DNA of 64,000 bases, from assembly GCA_902477915.1 (NCBI GenBank), contig CABSJA010000001.1, positions 1-64,000 on the forward strand, given 5' to 3'. Position numbers and translations under genes: made by a program. The DNA is from an uncultured Veillonella sp. (GTDB lineage Bacteria > Bacillota > Negativicutes > Veillonellales > Veillonellaceae). The notes below the pieces were generated by a model. The model was not told the origin of the DNA. It searched no databases and saw only the letters and a list, made by a program, of their open reading frames with translations. Positions 10,401-19,700 of the stretch are shown in pieces. How positions within the stretch are numbered: position 1 is the first letter of the stretch; each line of letters starts with the position of its first letter.

Positions 10401-12077
10401 TTTAGCAGCAGTATCAGCAGCGTTGATTGTGTAAGTAGTTTTACCGTCTTTCACAGATGTATCAACAGTTACATTTCTACCAGCTTTTACCAAGTTAGTG
10501 TCATCGAATTTCAAAGTTAATTTGGAATCCTTAGCACCATCATCGCTAGCAGCTACAGATACACGACCTTCACCACGAACGTTCAATTTACCGCCGTCAG
10601 TCAAGAAGTCACTAGAACCAGTGTTACCAGTTACAGCAACACCAACGTTTTTCAATTGAGCTACGTTAACAGCATCAGTGTCTGCAGTACCAGCAGCAAG
10701 ACCAGTCAACTGACGAGTTAATGTACTACCATTACCGATAGATACAGCAGCTGTAGTAGCTTTTTGTACATTACCTTGTAAGTTAGTGTATTTACGGTTA
10801 TGTAAATCAGATGGGTTGTAACCTACAACACCTTTATCTGTTGTTGTAACAGAAGAAGCACCAAGAGCTACGCCTTCAGCAATAGTAGCTTCTGCTACAT
10901 CACCAAGAGCAGTACCTCTAGTTACATTAGCTTTAGCTATATGACCTACAGCAACACCATATTGGCCATTTGCACGAGTACCAGCACCTACAGCTACACC
11001 AGATTCACCTTCAGTTTGAGATTGCATACCGATAGCAATGGAGTTTACACCCTTAGCAATTACTTTAGGAGAACCTTCACCACTTTGACCGATAGCAATA
11101 GCATTGTTACCAGTAGCTTCTGCACGAGCACCGATTACAGTAGCACCAGATCCAGATGCTGTTGTTTCACGACCGATTGCAATAGTATCTAACTCTGTCG
11201 CTTTATTATCACGGCCAATAGCAATTTGGGAGTTTTCATGATTTCTACGTACATCACCGCGATTACCATCCGCAGAGTCAGTCAAGTTATTTTTACCAAT
11301 GGAGATACCACCCATTGTTTTAGCATTATTAAATTGACCTAATGTGATTGTGTCTGCTACATGGGATGTATTTTCAGAACCAATAGCAACGGAGTTTTGA
11401 CCATTTGCATTGTTGTTATAACCAGCAGCAAAAGAACCTGCACCAGTAGCATTAGTATATACACCCATAGCAGATGCACTTGTACCAGTAGCGCTAGAAT
11501 AGTTACCAATTACTGTGGAGTATTCCCCAGCTTGTTTTGGTGTTGTTTCCCAGGAACCTTTTGTATAGTTAACGTTGTTATAAGAACCAACAGCAACAGC
11601 AGACTTAGCATTTGCATTACTTACGTTACCTACGGCCAAGGAAGCCGCACCAGAAGCGTTATTACCAGCACCAACAGCTGTAGCAGCACCGCCTGTAGCC
11701 GTATTTCTATTACCTACTGCAGTAGTTGCGTTATTTGTTGATGTATTTTTAGCACCGATAGCTACTTTACCATCATTACCAGCTACATTATCTGTAGTAT
11801 TTTGGTAACCTACAACGATGGAGTTTTGACCTACATTATAATTACTACCATTGAATCCTGGTTTTGTATCAGCCCAAATATTAACATGACTATTACCAGT
11901 ATCATAACCTGCTTGTGCTTCTAGAGGAGCAATGCCACCCATAGCACCAGCCACAGCCAAGCCAGCCAATACGCTAGCTAATACTTTTTTCTTGCCGTTA
12001 TTATTTTTAGCAGTTTCAGGTACTACTACATAGCAGCCTTTAGATTTGCTATAAACGACTTTAAAAACCTTATTCAT
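1482..12077 (-). CDS. Giant YadA-like trimeric autotransporter adhesin, unit 1
   Basis: 3531-aa type Vc autotransporter, expected to form a trimeric surface fibre for adhesion or biofilm. Residues 1-24 are an extended signal peptide region (MNKVFKVVYSKSKGCYVVV), with cleavage near residue 56 (EAQA/G). Residues 60 to about 430 are YadA-type head repeats (units like SAVAVGS.N), then a neck, then a stalk to about 3365 with many TDAVNVxQLK neck modules, GGDVINNAANIGDV modules and three collagen-like G-K-D blocks (DNA 3830-4010, 4950-5135, 5930-6110). The YadA barrel occupies about 3380-3453. It does not end the protein: 78 more residues follow, with RYRKGPISSAY and a coiled coil, which must be periplasmic if the barrel inserts normally. 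SD AAAGGGG lies 12 nt from the ATG, bridged by a small hairpin. The long plus-strand frames opposite are by-products of repeat composition. Confidence 0.95.
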   Translation of the reverse strand: MNKVFKVVYSKSKGCYVVVPETAKNNNGKKKVLASVLAGLAVAGAMGGIAPLEAQAGYDTGNSHVNIWADTKPGFNGSNYNVGQNSIVVGYQNTTDNVAGNDGKVAIGAKNTSTNNATTAVGNRNTATGGAATAVGAGNNASGAASLAVGNVSNANAKSAVAVGSYNNVNYTKGSWETTPKQAGEYSTVIGNYSSATGTSASAMGVYTNATGAGSFAAGYNNNANGQNSVAIGSENTSHVADTITLGQFNNAKTMGGISIGKNNLTDSADGNRGDVRRNHENSQIAIGRDNKATELDTIAIGRETTASGSGATVIGARAEATGNNAIAIGQSGEGSPKVIAKGVNSIAIGMQSQTEGESGVAVGAGTRANGQYGVAVGHIAKANVTRGTALGDVAEATIAEGVALGASSVTTTDKGVVGYNPSDLHNRKYTNLQGNVQKATTAAVSIGNGSTLTRQLTGLAAGTADTDAVNVAQLKNVGVAVTGNTGSSDFLTDGGKLNVRGEGRVSVAASDDGAKDSKLTLKFDDTNLVKAGRNVTVDTSVKDGKTTYTINAADTAAKYDFLTNAKANGGKLDGTATATKVESGQTVNYAAGKNLTVKQDINQSIGEQTYTYSLNSDLGGITSITNNGGPTMHFGGDNISITGGNLDLGGNNITNLKSGGDVINNAANIGDVVRISKANDLHVAPTAGTNNNVAEYTVDANKKVTLTYQDGNGKTVNGPKAVIDLSGLKTGDMSSFNVKSSATEGKVAQGSAGVQEIKDGKTVEMQAGKNMTIKQTNKDGNAQVEFALNKNVDLTPDGSLKIGDTNITDNGLTINGGPSITKTGINAGDLNITNVKAGVNDNDAVNVSQLKQVRADERHIKPGEYAVDNNGKVTMTYLDGNNKDVPNETAVITGIAKQDLSNINNGGKTVIKNLAKEAIDMENGKNTTASHRDVNGVKTFKVDVEGDLTDITSITNKDGDGKVVFGGNQTVNVAGDHNINLNAKVGDITGLTNVTLDAPDFAKKGRAATEEQLKIVNNGFNNTVGLTGNTGATDLQKLNKQGGLSFGVVGANNGEYIKTTASGSNVVADLSDNAKNKLNSTVVVEGKNAAKVTSNVIQNADGSTKTVYTVDVNNVKPTAASTEKVQAKADVAGSSDKNIAKVAPKAGENFGDAGATYEVNVSRNDVKDAAREAVTVNTTNTTNNPITVTPVQDEANHNTTYQVTFDGNKAAKQIPLTYKANGTNEQKVTLDKGLNFTNGKNTTASVDAEGVVKYDVNKDLVNINSISNTTNGPKMEFGPNSINITNGPINMGDQNITNLKSGGDVINNAANIGDVKRISKANDLHIAPTSSDRQGETTTSYAYDAASKSVTLKYNDGNGANQSGTVAKIDLSGLADQIKDGYSFSTDAKGNVVGNHAVTPVGNGKTVSYAAGDNLTVKQDIDAATGEHTYTYALSNNIDLTPNGSLKIGDTILNNGGLTITGGPSVTKTGINAGNLNITNVKAGVNDTDAVNVKQLKDARTVVTSNDNSVTVNKTENGNQVTYDLHVAPGAAQSVWNVKSTGNTTADSETAAKTITDGKTVEMAAGKNLTVKQTSNNDGAKVEFGLAGDLTNIKTIKNEGPATFTIGGNEFKFDGGNVNMGDNNITNLKSGGDVINNAANIGDVKRISKANDIHVKDKTYTVNADKTVTLEYVDGNDNTVNKTAKIDLSNLPTGDKAAVESVVKKSAAAGDTNIADITVADGKQTGDANAKYEVNVSRNAVKDAAREAVTVNTANTTNNPITVTPVQDETNHNTTYQVTFDGDKAAKQIPLTYKANGSNDQKVTLDKGLNFTNGSNTTASVAADGVVKYDLNNNVNLTPSGSLTIGDTVVNNGGLTISGGPSVLKTGINAGNLNITNVKAGVNDTDAVNVKQLKDSRTVVTSNDNSVTVNKTENGNQVTYDLHVAPGAAQSVWNVKSSGNTTADSETAAKTISDGKTVEMVAGKNLTVKQTSNNDGAKVEYALSDDIKVGNDGKDGKDGVDGKIGVNGKDGSAVVINGKDGSIGLNGKDGKDGLTIKGANGQDGVNGTNGTNGITRIVYEDKNNNKHEVATTDDGLKFTGNNTDVVNKNKLNSLVKVQGEGVDKTTSASFKSASGNINVKADGTDTLEVQLNKDLKNITSIKNDGPATFTIGGNEFKFDGGNVNMGDNNITNLKSGGDVVNNAANIGDVTRISKANDLHIAPTQSNRAGETTTSYSYDAADKSVTLKYNDGNGANQAGTIAKIDLSGLADQIKDGYSFSTDAKGNVVGNHAVTAVGNGKTVSYAAGDNLTITQNIDNATGEQTYTYALSNDIKVGNDGKDGKDGVDGKIGVNGKDGSSVVINGKDGSIGLNGKDGKDGLTMKAKDGQPGVNGKDGITRIVYEDNSKNTHEVATLDDGMKYAGDDAQGTDKSKVIAKKLNETMDVVGGADKSKLTDNNIGVNNVDGKLKVQLSKEVNLTPSGSLTIGDTVVNDNGLSIHNGPSITKGGINAGDLNITNVKAGVNDTDAVNVKQLKSAKTEVKAGDNVTVDKTIGADGQNIYTVNAKATNLGDAELNYTANGGAKQKVKLSEGLNFVDGNYTKASVDANGVVKYDVTLGKVKDGVDGKPGVDGENGIATVKTVVDTINNSGWKGDVTGNTVGNHTATIVKPGTTVNFGAGKNLTVEQIVDAVTGNHTYNYALSDDIKVGNDGKDGKPGVDGKIGVNGKDGSAVVINGKDGSIGLNGKDGKDGLTIKGANGQDGVDGKNGTNGMTRIVYEDSNNNKHEVATTDDGLKFTGNNESVVNKNKLNSTVKVKGEGVTEEQEKTFESAAGNIAVTADGHDTLNIRLNKNIKGIDSIQTKEIHLGTPDNYTTIKKDGDRIKYGDKTFANTDDIWTIQANGTDVPANGGKVNVKGADGITVSKSANGEMTISGAGLGTMSSFNVKSSGNTTADSETAAKKITDGKTVEFSGGKNLTVKQTSDENGAKVEYALSNNVNLTNEGSLTVGDTKITDGGLVINNGPSVTKDGINAGNKQITNVEDGVNDTDAVNVRQLKAAKTNLVDGQNTKVTGDGSKANPYKVNVEGDLNKITSITNKEGDGKLEFKGDQVVNVAGDNTIKLDGKTGDITGLTNKTLDSSDFATKGRAATEEQLKLVQQEAAKKSTEKVQAKADANNIAKVAPKAGDTFGAAGATYEVSVDKNDVKDAAREAVTVTGDNKAITVDVQPNATNHTTNYQVNFNGKEAAKQIPLTYKENGGNARTVMLSEGLDFSNGVNTTAHTDANGKVSFDVKGDLTNITSISNNSNGPKVSFGGDTVNITGGNLNMGGNKITNVQKGTNDTDAVNVKQLKDSRTTLTSDDHSVVLKKTESADGGLNYDLSVKGAVDPRVDQLNEEIGRVGAQGAALSALKPMQYDPLEPTQIMAGYGNYRGNSAIAVGVAHYKNESTMFHGGLSWAGGSSHMMANAGVTWKVGNRDAEAAVADRYRKGPISSAYAVQTEMAAMKAQNAGLKGEVSDLKYENEQIKAQNAGLQSEVEVLKAQMAAMMAKMGM

Positions 12078-12089
12078 AGAAACTATGAA
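12073..12089 (-). promoter_or_regulatory. Start-codon hairpin, TAA unit 1
   Basis: On the minus strand TTCATA, loop GTTTC, then TATGAA: a 6-bp stem that contains the ATG. It fills the unusually long gap between AAAGGGG and the start codon. The TAA gene at 13794 has the same stem with a different loop. Confidence 0.45.
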
Positions 12090-12193
12090 CCCCTTTCTCT
12101 CTTATAAAGAAAACACTAAATGCCTTATATACATTTTTTGTTTCATGAATTGTTTATGACACACGTTCACATACTATTCATTAAGATATTAAT

Positions 12194-12222
12194 ATAATAA
12201 CAATTTATAAACTAATTGTAAA
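12194..12222 (-). promoter_or_regulatory. Predicted promoter of TAA unit 1
   Basis: TTTACA (12217-12222), 17-nt spacer, TATTAT (12194-12199) preceded by TGT, giving an extended -10. The predicted 5' UTR is about 110 nt. The region is AT-rich, so chance matches are possible; support comes from the same layout before the other adhesin genes. Confidence 0.5.
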
Positions 12223-12612
12223 TAGAAATTCCTGAAATAATTAAAATAAATTTTATATTTCTAAACAAGATAAACCGAATTTTCTAGATATGAGGAAATA
12301 TCTACACATACGCATAAAATAAGGCTTTTCTTTATAGATGTATTATATATAATATAATACATTATATATATAAGAGTATAAAACGGGTTGCTCCAGTTTA
12401 TATTTACATTATATTTGAATATCTTATACAAGATCATCTTCATCTTAGATATATAAACATTCTAAATTAGATGAAGTTTAAATACAGCAAACAAGCGTTT
12501 CTTCATAAACGTTTAGAAAAAGGTAGTTAATATAATCGGTCTATTATTTTATAATTGTTTACATTTACATAATTATTGGATCATGTAAGTATAGAAAACA
12601 ATCCATAAACGC
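12223..12612. other. AT-rich intergenic gap, nothing recognised
   Basis: About 390 nt between the TAA promoter and the terminator of the next unit. A 60-aa minus frame (12261-12443) is low-complexity with no ribosome site. I see no gene, tRNA or repeat here. Confidence 0.5.
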
Positions 12613-12648
12613 AAAAAAACAACGCCATCCTTTCGGATGGCGTCGTTT
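12613..12648 (-). terminator. Intrinsic terminator after second TAA/partner unit
   Basis: 9-bp core stem ACGCCATCC/GGATGGCGT (12622-12630/12635-12643), loop TTTC, followed on the minus strand by a run of seven T. Paralogous to the terminator at 321-357. Confidence 0.85.
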
Positions 12649-12729
12649 TGCATAAGGATTGTGTGCCCTAGTCGGGGTCCAGGGTACAACAAGGCCCCCA
12701 AGCTATCGCCGTATGAGGGCCATATGTAG
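12649..12729 (-). ncRNA. Conserved structured 3'-UTR element or small RNA, copy 2
   Basis: Second copy of the element at 358-428. Stem A is GGCCCTC/GGGGGCC (12715-12721 with 12693-12699, one U-G pair); stem B is CCCTGG/CTAGGG (12679-12684 with 12666-12671) with a 7-nt loop. The terminator at 12613-12648 follows. A perfect TATAAT on the minus strand (12736-12741) sits 15 nt before stem A and could start an independent RNA of about 115 nt, though the -35 region (GATGAT) is poor. Confidence 0.45.
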
Positions 12730-12839
12730 TTGTTCATTATATACACTGTGCGTCACACATCATCTTCCTAATTCATTGTATATCGTTTATGCCGAGCTCT
12801 CAGTGTATTAATGATTTATAGTTAAATTTACAAACCTTA

Positions 12840-13628
12840 TTATTGAATCGCAGCGCGCAAGTCTACTTTTTTAGTTTCTTGGTTAGCTGGACGATTGATT
12901 GCTTCGCGAAGATCTACAGTGTGTTCATCTTCCATTTTAGGTTCTTCACTAGCTTTATTTTTAACTGTTTGTTTAGCTGCGAACCAAATTGTTTCGTTCA
13001 TGTAGTGACGAAGTTCTTCGTTAGATACATGTTCTTGTTCTTTAGCCATTACGTCCAAAATAGCATCTTCCAATGCTTGAGCTTCGTCGTCAGTCATAGG
13101 ACCGCCAACTTCTTTTTGTTTTTGAACGATTTCGTTGATTTGATCTACCATGCCGCGCAATACATTGTAACCATAGCTGTTAGTGAAGCCATCTTTTTCA
13201 TTGTATTTAGGCATTTCGAAATATTCGTATTCGTTTTTATTACGGTTTTCACCATTCCAGTTCAAGAACACTTCTTGACCATGTACACGGCCGATAGAGT
13301 GTGTACGGAAGTAGTCAGCGTAATTATGTTTATCATAGGAATGTAACCAGATTTTTTCAGCTTTAGTCATACGTTCATGGTTTTCGTATTTTACTTTAGC
13401 TTTTGCGATGTTGATTTCCGCATTTTGCCAAGCTTTCACATAGTCATGAACAGCAGACACTGTTTGTGGACTAGCCACAGGTACCAATACTACATTGCCC
13501 AATGCTGGAGCAGATACAGGATTAGGTAAGATCAAATTATCGTCATATGTTGGAGCGGATTGTGCACCTACAACGCCTGTAGAAATAACAAGAGCCGCTG
13601 CACAAGCAAGTAATGTAGATTTTTTCAT
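12840..13628 (-). CDS. Small secreted TAA-partner protein, copy 2
   Basis: 262-aa paralogue of the 553-1353 protein. The ATG at 13628 follows AGAGGA by 7 nt. Residues 1-22 are a signal peptide (cleavage near VGA/QS). After cleavage both proteins begin SAPTYDDNLILPNP, and long blocks are identical, including HNYADYFRTHSIGRVHG and the C-terminal SNEELRHYMNE. It also carries two VDLRxAI motifs at the C-terminus. It lies 165 nt downstream of the TAA stop at 13794, separated only by a strong hairpin, and is followed by a 3' UTR with the conserved structured element and a terminator. Function unknown; I infer a periplasmic accessory role for the adjacent TAA. Confidence 0.87.
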   Translation of the reverse strand: MKKSTLLACAAALVISTGVVGAQSAPTYDDNLILPNPVSAPALGNVVLVPVASPQTVSAVHDYVKAWQNAEINIAKAKVKYENHERMTKAEKIWLHSYDKHNYADYFRTHSIGRVHGQEVFLNWNGENRNKNEYEYFEMPKYNEKDGFTNSYGYNVLRGMVDQINEIVQKQKEVGGPMTDDEAQALEDAILDVMAKEQEHVSNEELRHYMNETIWFAAKQTVKNKASEEPKMEDEHTVDLREAINRPANQETKKVDLRAAIQ

Positions 13629-13728
13629 TCTATATTCCTCTTTTCTATCGTTAGATTATGGTGAAAGTATCTCTCACGCGTTTACACGTTCATATTTAAA
13701 AGCACTGCTTTCATAAACAATAGGGAGA

Positions 13729-13757
13729 GGTAAGCGCTACGCTAGGTAGCGCATACC
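13729..13757 (-). other. Intergenic stem-loop without U-tract, unit 2
   Basis: 12-bp stem GGTA.GCGCTAC / GTAGCGC.TACC with a single A-A (or T-T) mismatch and a 5-nt loop, between TAA stop 13794 and partner start 13628. The bases after it on the minus strand are TCTCCCTATTG, so there is no U-run. GC content is far above the local background. Confidence 0.7.
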
Positions 13758-13793
13758 TTCCTTTGTTCATTCAGTTCTTACACTCACAAATGA

Positions 13794-16700
13794 TTACATA
13801 CCAAGTTTTGCCATCATAGCAGCAATTTGAGCTTTCATTTGTTCGTTTTCAGCTTTCAAATCAGATACTTCTGTTTTTAATCCAGCGTTTTGTGCTTTAA
13901 CGGAAGCCATTTCTTGTTGCATTGCATAAGCAGAGCTGATAGGGCCTTTGCGGTAACGATCTGCTACAGCAGCTTCGCTATCACGGTTGCCAACTTTCCA
14001 AGTTACACCAGCGTTTGCCATCATGTGACGGGAACCACCAGCCCATGCCAAGCCAGCATGCATCATTGTGGACTCGTTTTTGTAGTGAGCAACGCCCATT
14101 GCAATAGCGGAGTTACCACGGTAGTTACCATAACCAGCCATGATTTGAGTTGGTTCTAATGGATCGTATTGGATAGGTTTCAATGCTGCAAGAGCTGCAC
14201 CTTGTGCACCTACACGGCCGATTTCATCAGTTAACTCATCGAAACGAGGGCTTGCACCAGTAGTCAAGTCGTATACTTTAGCGCCATCTGTAGTTTCAGA
14301 TTCATGAACACCTACAGTACCATCAGTAGATTTAACGATTGTACGGGAATCTTTCAATTGTTTCAAGTTAACCGCATCTGTATCGTTAGTACCTTTACCA
14401 AGGTTAGTAATTTTGTTACCACCCATGTTGAGGTTACCACCAGTTACGGAAAGGTCACCAGCGTTGAAGTTCAATGCAGGACCATTGTCGCTATTCTTGA
14501 TGGAGTTGATACCTTTAAGGTCTTTGTTCAATTTAACTGTTAATGTATCGTTACCATCAGCTACTACGTTGATGTTACCAGCAGCGGATTGGAATGCAGT
14601 GGATTGAGCTGCAGTCACACCTTCACCTTGAACTTTAACAAGCGTATTCAACGCATGTTTGTTTTCAGTACCAGTGTTGTTACCTGTGAATTTCAAACCA
14701 TCATCCATAGTTGCCACTTCACGTACGATATCTTTGCCGTCAGCGCCTTTAATAGGGTTGCCGTCTTTATCTTGTGGAGTGTAAACGATACGTTGAGATT
14801 TATCAGTGCCATTTTCTGGGTTCACTAATGTTTGTTTACCGTCGTTAGTGGAGATATCAACAGATTTACCGTTGCTACCGTCAGCACCTTTAGGACCAGT
14901 CAAGCCAATGTGACCTACGCCGTCTTTACCAGCAATGGATACAGCGTCTTTACCATCTTTACCGATGGAAACTTTACCGTCGATACCGTTAGCACCGTCT
15001 TTACCGGAGATGGATACACCATCTTTACCATCAACGCCATTTTTACCAGGAACGCTAATGGAGTTCAAGCCGTTAAGATCTTTATCAAGACCGATCACAA
15101 CTTTACCATCTTTAGTCATAGTTTTGATGTTGGAACCGCTGTAGTTGTCATCAGCTTTAGTGCCTTCGCCTACGATTTCAAGTTTTTCACCCAAGTTTTT
15201 GTGGATTACATCAGTAGATTGTGTACCGAAGTTCAAACCTTTGTTGCCGATTGCATCAGCAGTATTTTTAAGGTCAGATACATTTACAGCACCGTTCTTA
15301 GTAGTATTGTCACCAGCAGCTGCATCAATCTTATCTAAGAATGTATTACCAGCTTTATCAGCGATGGAAGAACCAACGTTGTTCAACTTAGTAGGAGCTG
15401 TAGTAGAGTCACCAGCACTATTCATGGAAGCGATTACTTCATTAGGTGCTACGACAGTACCAGAACCATCTTTAGCTGTATTGAAAGTACCATCTGGTTG
15501 TTTGTAAACTTTAGTGCCATCTTGTTTAGTGTATACCACTGGAATTTGAGCATTGTTTACAACACCTTGGTTATTGATCTTAATGTCATATTGGTGACCT
15601 TTAGCTGCATCATAAGTTGCAGATGTAGGATCATTTTTGTCAGTTACAGAGATAGTACCATCAGAAGATTCAACAGTTGTAACTTTATCTTTCAATTGTT
15701 TAACGTTTACTGCATCTGTATCAGCTTCACCAGCTTTAACGCCTGTGATTTTCTTATCGCCAGCATTAATGCCATCTTTCTTAACAGATGGGCCACCAGT
15801 GATTGTCAAACCATCGTTGTTAACAGTAGTGTCACCGATTTTAACGGAACCATCTTTAGTAAGATCAATGTCTTTAGCCAATTGAACTTTCAATTTACCG
15901 CCATCAGCATTTACACCAATGTTGTTGTCAGTCAATTTAGAGCTGTCCGCACCACCAACGATATCTACAACGTTGTTAAGATGTTTCTTAATAACATTAG
16001 GGTTAGTATCTTGGTTAGTTTGGCCGTTGTCACCAGCGAACTTCATGCCATCGTCGTGAGTTGCAACTTCATGTGTGTTGCCATCTTTGTCTTCGTATAC
16101 GATACGAGTCAATTTATCACCAGGTTGGCCGTCAACACCAGGAACACCGTCTTTAACGGAAATCTTAGCACTTGCGCCATCTTTACCGTCAGCACCCTTA
16201 GGACCAGTCAAGCCGATAGAGCCATCTTTACCGTTGAGTACAACAGATGCGCCGTCTTTACCGTTAACACCGATTTTACCATCAACGCCGTCTTTACCAT
16301 CTTTACCAACAACTACGCTGTCAGCTTTAAGGTTTTTATCAAGTTTAACGTCGATTGTTGTGTTGCCGTCAGTATCTTGAGAGATGATAGTCTTAACGTT
16401 TTCACCGCTATATTCAGTATCAGCTTTAGCACCTTCACCTTGGATTTTCACAGTGGAACCAAGTTTGTTAGTTTTCACACCACCAGCATTAGCATCAAAT
16501 TTCAAGCCTTTTTCAATCAATGCGTCAGCTGTATTTTTAAGGTCAGTTACGTTTACTGCACCGTTCTTAGTTTTGTTGTCAGCAGCTGCTGCATCAATTT
16601 TGTCTAAGTAAGTGTTACCAGCTTGATCAGCAATAGTGGAACCTACATTGTTCAACTTCATAGGAGTTGTTGTGGAATCACCACCATTATTCATGGATGC

Positions 16701-19700
16701 AATTACATCAGCAGGTTGAACTGTTGTACCAGTACCATCAGGCTTAGTATTGAATGTAACATTACCAGTAGCAGGATCTACAATTTTGTAAAGTTTGTCG
16801 CCATCTTTATTAGTATAAACAACTGGAGTTTGAGCTTTTTCAACTACAGTTTGGTTATTGATAGTGATGTCATATTGGTGACCTTTAGCTGCATCATAAC
16901 CAGGTTGACCAGCAACGTTTTTGTCTACTACTTTGATGGAGCTATCGGAAGACTCAACAGTTGTAACTTTGTCTTTCAATTGTTTCAAGTTTACTGCATC
17001 AGTATCGTTTTCACCAGCTTTAACGTTAACAATTTTGTTACCGCCATTATCTAAACCAGTGTTAGTCAACTTAACATCAGTAGTAGTACCACCTGCAGGA
17101 GCAGTGATTGTAACACCGTTGTTATCAACTTTTGTATTACCAGTAGTCAAGGAACCATCAGCATCCAAATCAACATTTTTAGCCAATTGAACTTTCAATT
17201 TGCCATTAACATTGTTAACACCAATGTTATCGTTAGTAGTCAATTTATTTTTATCAGCACCACCAACGATATCTACTACATTGTTAAGATGTTTCTTAAG
17301 AACTTTAGTATCATCTGTTTGACCATCGTCACCAGCAAACTTCATACCATCATCATGAGTTGCTACTTGATGTTCGTTGCCGTCTTTATCGTTGTAGAAG
17401 ATACGAGTGATACCATCAACACCGTCTTTACCGTCAACGCCAGCTTTACCTTCTTTAACAGTAATATCAGCAGTTGCATTTTTACCATCTTTACCAGCAG
17501 GGCCAGTTAAGCCAATGTGACCTACGCCATCTTTACCGGAGATAGATACTGCATCTTTACCGTCTTTACCAGAAATACCAACTTTACCATCGATACCATT
17601 TGTACCAGGAAGGCCAGGAGCACCTGTAGCACCTTGAGGTCCAACAATAGTTACGCCATCTTTACCTGCTTGACCATCTTTACCATTAACAACTACTTTA
17701 TCCAAGTTAGTTAAATCTTTGTCTAGGCTGTAAGTATAAGTTTGAGTTTTATTGGCTGCATCAACAGTTTGTTTTACAGTCAAGTTTTTACCTGCACCGA
17801 AGTTTACAGTGCCACCATTTTCAACAGCTGTTGCAGTTGCTGCACCATCTAATTTACCATCACCAGCAATTGCATTAGCTTTGAAACCGTAGTTATTACC
17901 AGCTGCAGGAATGTTCAAGTCGGAGAAGTCGATAACTGCTTTAGTATCAGATACTGCAGTACCTTTGCCATCGTTGTATGTCAATGTAACTTTCTTAGTA
18001 GCTGCATCGTATTTGTATACGTTTTCAGTACCGCTTACTACGCCGCCTTTAGCTTCAGTGCTACCAGCTTTAACTGCTGTAGGAGCAATGTGAAGTTCAT
18101 TTGCACGTAAAGCATCAGCTGTAGATTTCAAGTCAGATACGTTAACAGCTGCATTTGGAGTCAAGCCATTAGCTGTATCCAATTTAGTTAAGTAATCTGC
18201 GCCTGTTTGATTTTTAATAGCAGAGCCAACATTATTAACAATGGAGTTACCACCAGTTGTATTGCCTGCTGCATCTTGGATGGATACGATAACATCACTT
18301 GCAGGAACATCATTACCAGGAGCACCATCAACATTAGTTGTGAAAGTACCATCTGGGCGTTTAACCACTTTAGTGCCATCAGCTTTAGTGTAAACAGCTG
18401 GAGTTACAGCATTTACAGTGTAAGTTTTTTGGCCAGTAGTAGCATCAGATGCTACAGTTACGTTAACATTTTCGCCACCTTTAACGATTGTGCCAAGACC
18501 AGTGATTACATTCTTGCCAGCATTATTGATGTTGGAAAGATCGTTTTTAGCAACGCCTTTAATAACAGCTTTTTCACCTGTTACCAAGTCACCATTACCA
18601 TCTGTATACGTCATAGTAACATTGCCATCGTTATCTACTGTATACTCATTGCCTGCAGTTGTTGCTGTAATGTGTTTTTCATCTTTAAGATTAGCAACTT
18701 TATGAACTGTAGTACCACCATCGTTAGTGTATGTAATGCGGTCGCCATCTTTCTTAATGACAGTTTCACCAGTACCACTAGGATCTTTCAACGTAATTTC
18801 TTTAGTAATTGTTTTACCAGTTGTTACGCTGTCAAGATCTTTAAGGTCTTTATCAAGAGCAAATGCAACAGAAGCATTACCGTTACCATCGTTAGTTTGG
18901 TTTACAGTCAAGTTTTTACCTGCTTGCATTGTTACTGTTTTACCATCAGCAATGTTTTGAGCTGCATTGGAACCTGCTGCAACAGTACCTTCTGTGCCAG
19001 ACACTTTATCGGAAGCGATGTTCCAAGTGGATGCTGTACCAGCAGCTGCATTTACATGTAAGTCATATGTTACTTGATTGCCATTTTCTGTTTTATTGAT
19101 TGTTACAGATTTATCATTAGATGTAACAACTGTACGAGCTGCTTTCAATTGATCGAGGTTAACTGCATCAGTACCGTTAACTGCAGGAGCTACATTAGTG
19201 ATTTGTTTGTTACCAGCATCAATACCAGTTTTAGTAACGGATGGGCCACCAGTGATTGTTACACCATCGTTGTTAACTTTAGTATCACCAATTGTTAAGG
19301 AACCATTTTTAGTCAAATCAACGTCTTTGTTCAAGTCGTATTTAACTACACCATCAGCAGCTACGGAAGCTGTTGTGTTGGAACCATTAGTGAAGTTTAG
19401 ACCTTTGTCCAATTTAACTTTTTGGTCACCAGTACCATTAGCTTTATATGTCAAAGGAATTTGTTTAGCTGCTTTTTCACCATCGAATTTCACTTCGTAT
19501 GTAGTGTTATGGTTTGCATCATCTTTCACAGGGTTAACAGTGATAGGGTTATCTGCATCAGCTGTGTAGTTACCACCAGTAGTTGTACCACCGTTGTTAA
19601 CTGTTACTGCTTCACGAGCTGCATCTTTAACTGCATTACGGGAAACATTAACGGAGTATTGAGCATCTGGATCACCAGAGTTTTTACCGTTTTCAACAGC

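Noticed and set aside
1620..11741. Many long plus-strand open frames opposite the first giant TAA (also opposite the other TAAs)
   Set aside because: They lie antisense to highly repetitive, compositionally biased coding DNA, lack ribosome sites and encode low-complexity, Cys/Phe/Ser-rich sequence. They are shadows.
12261..12443. 60-aa minus-strand frame in the AT-rich gap
   Set aside because: Low-complexity Ile/Tyr/Asn composition and no ribosome site.
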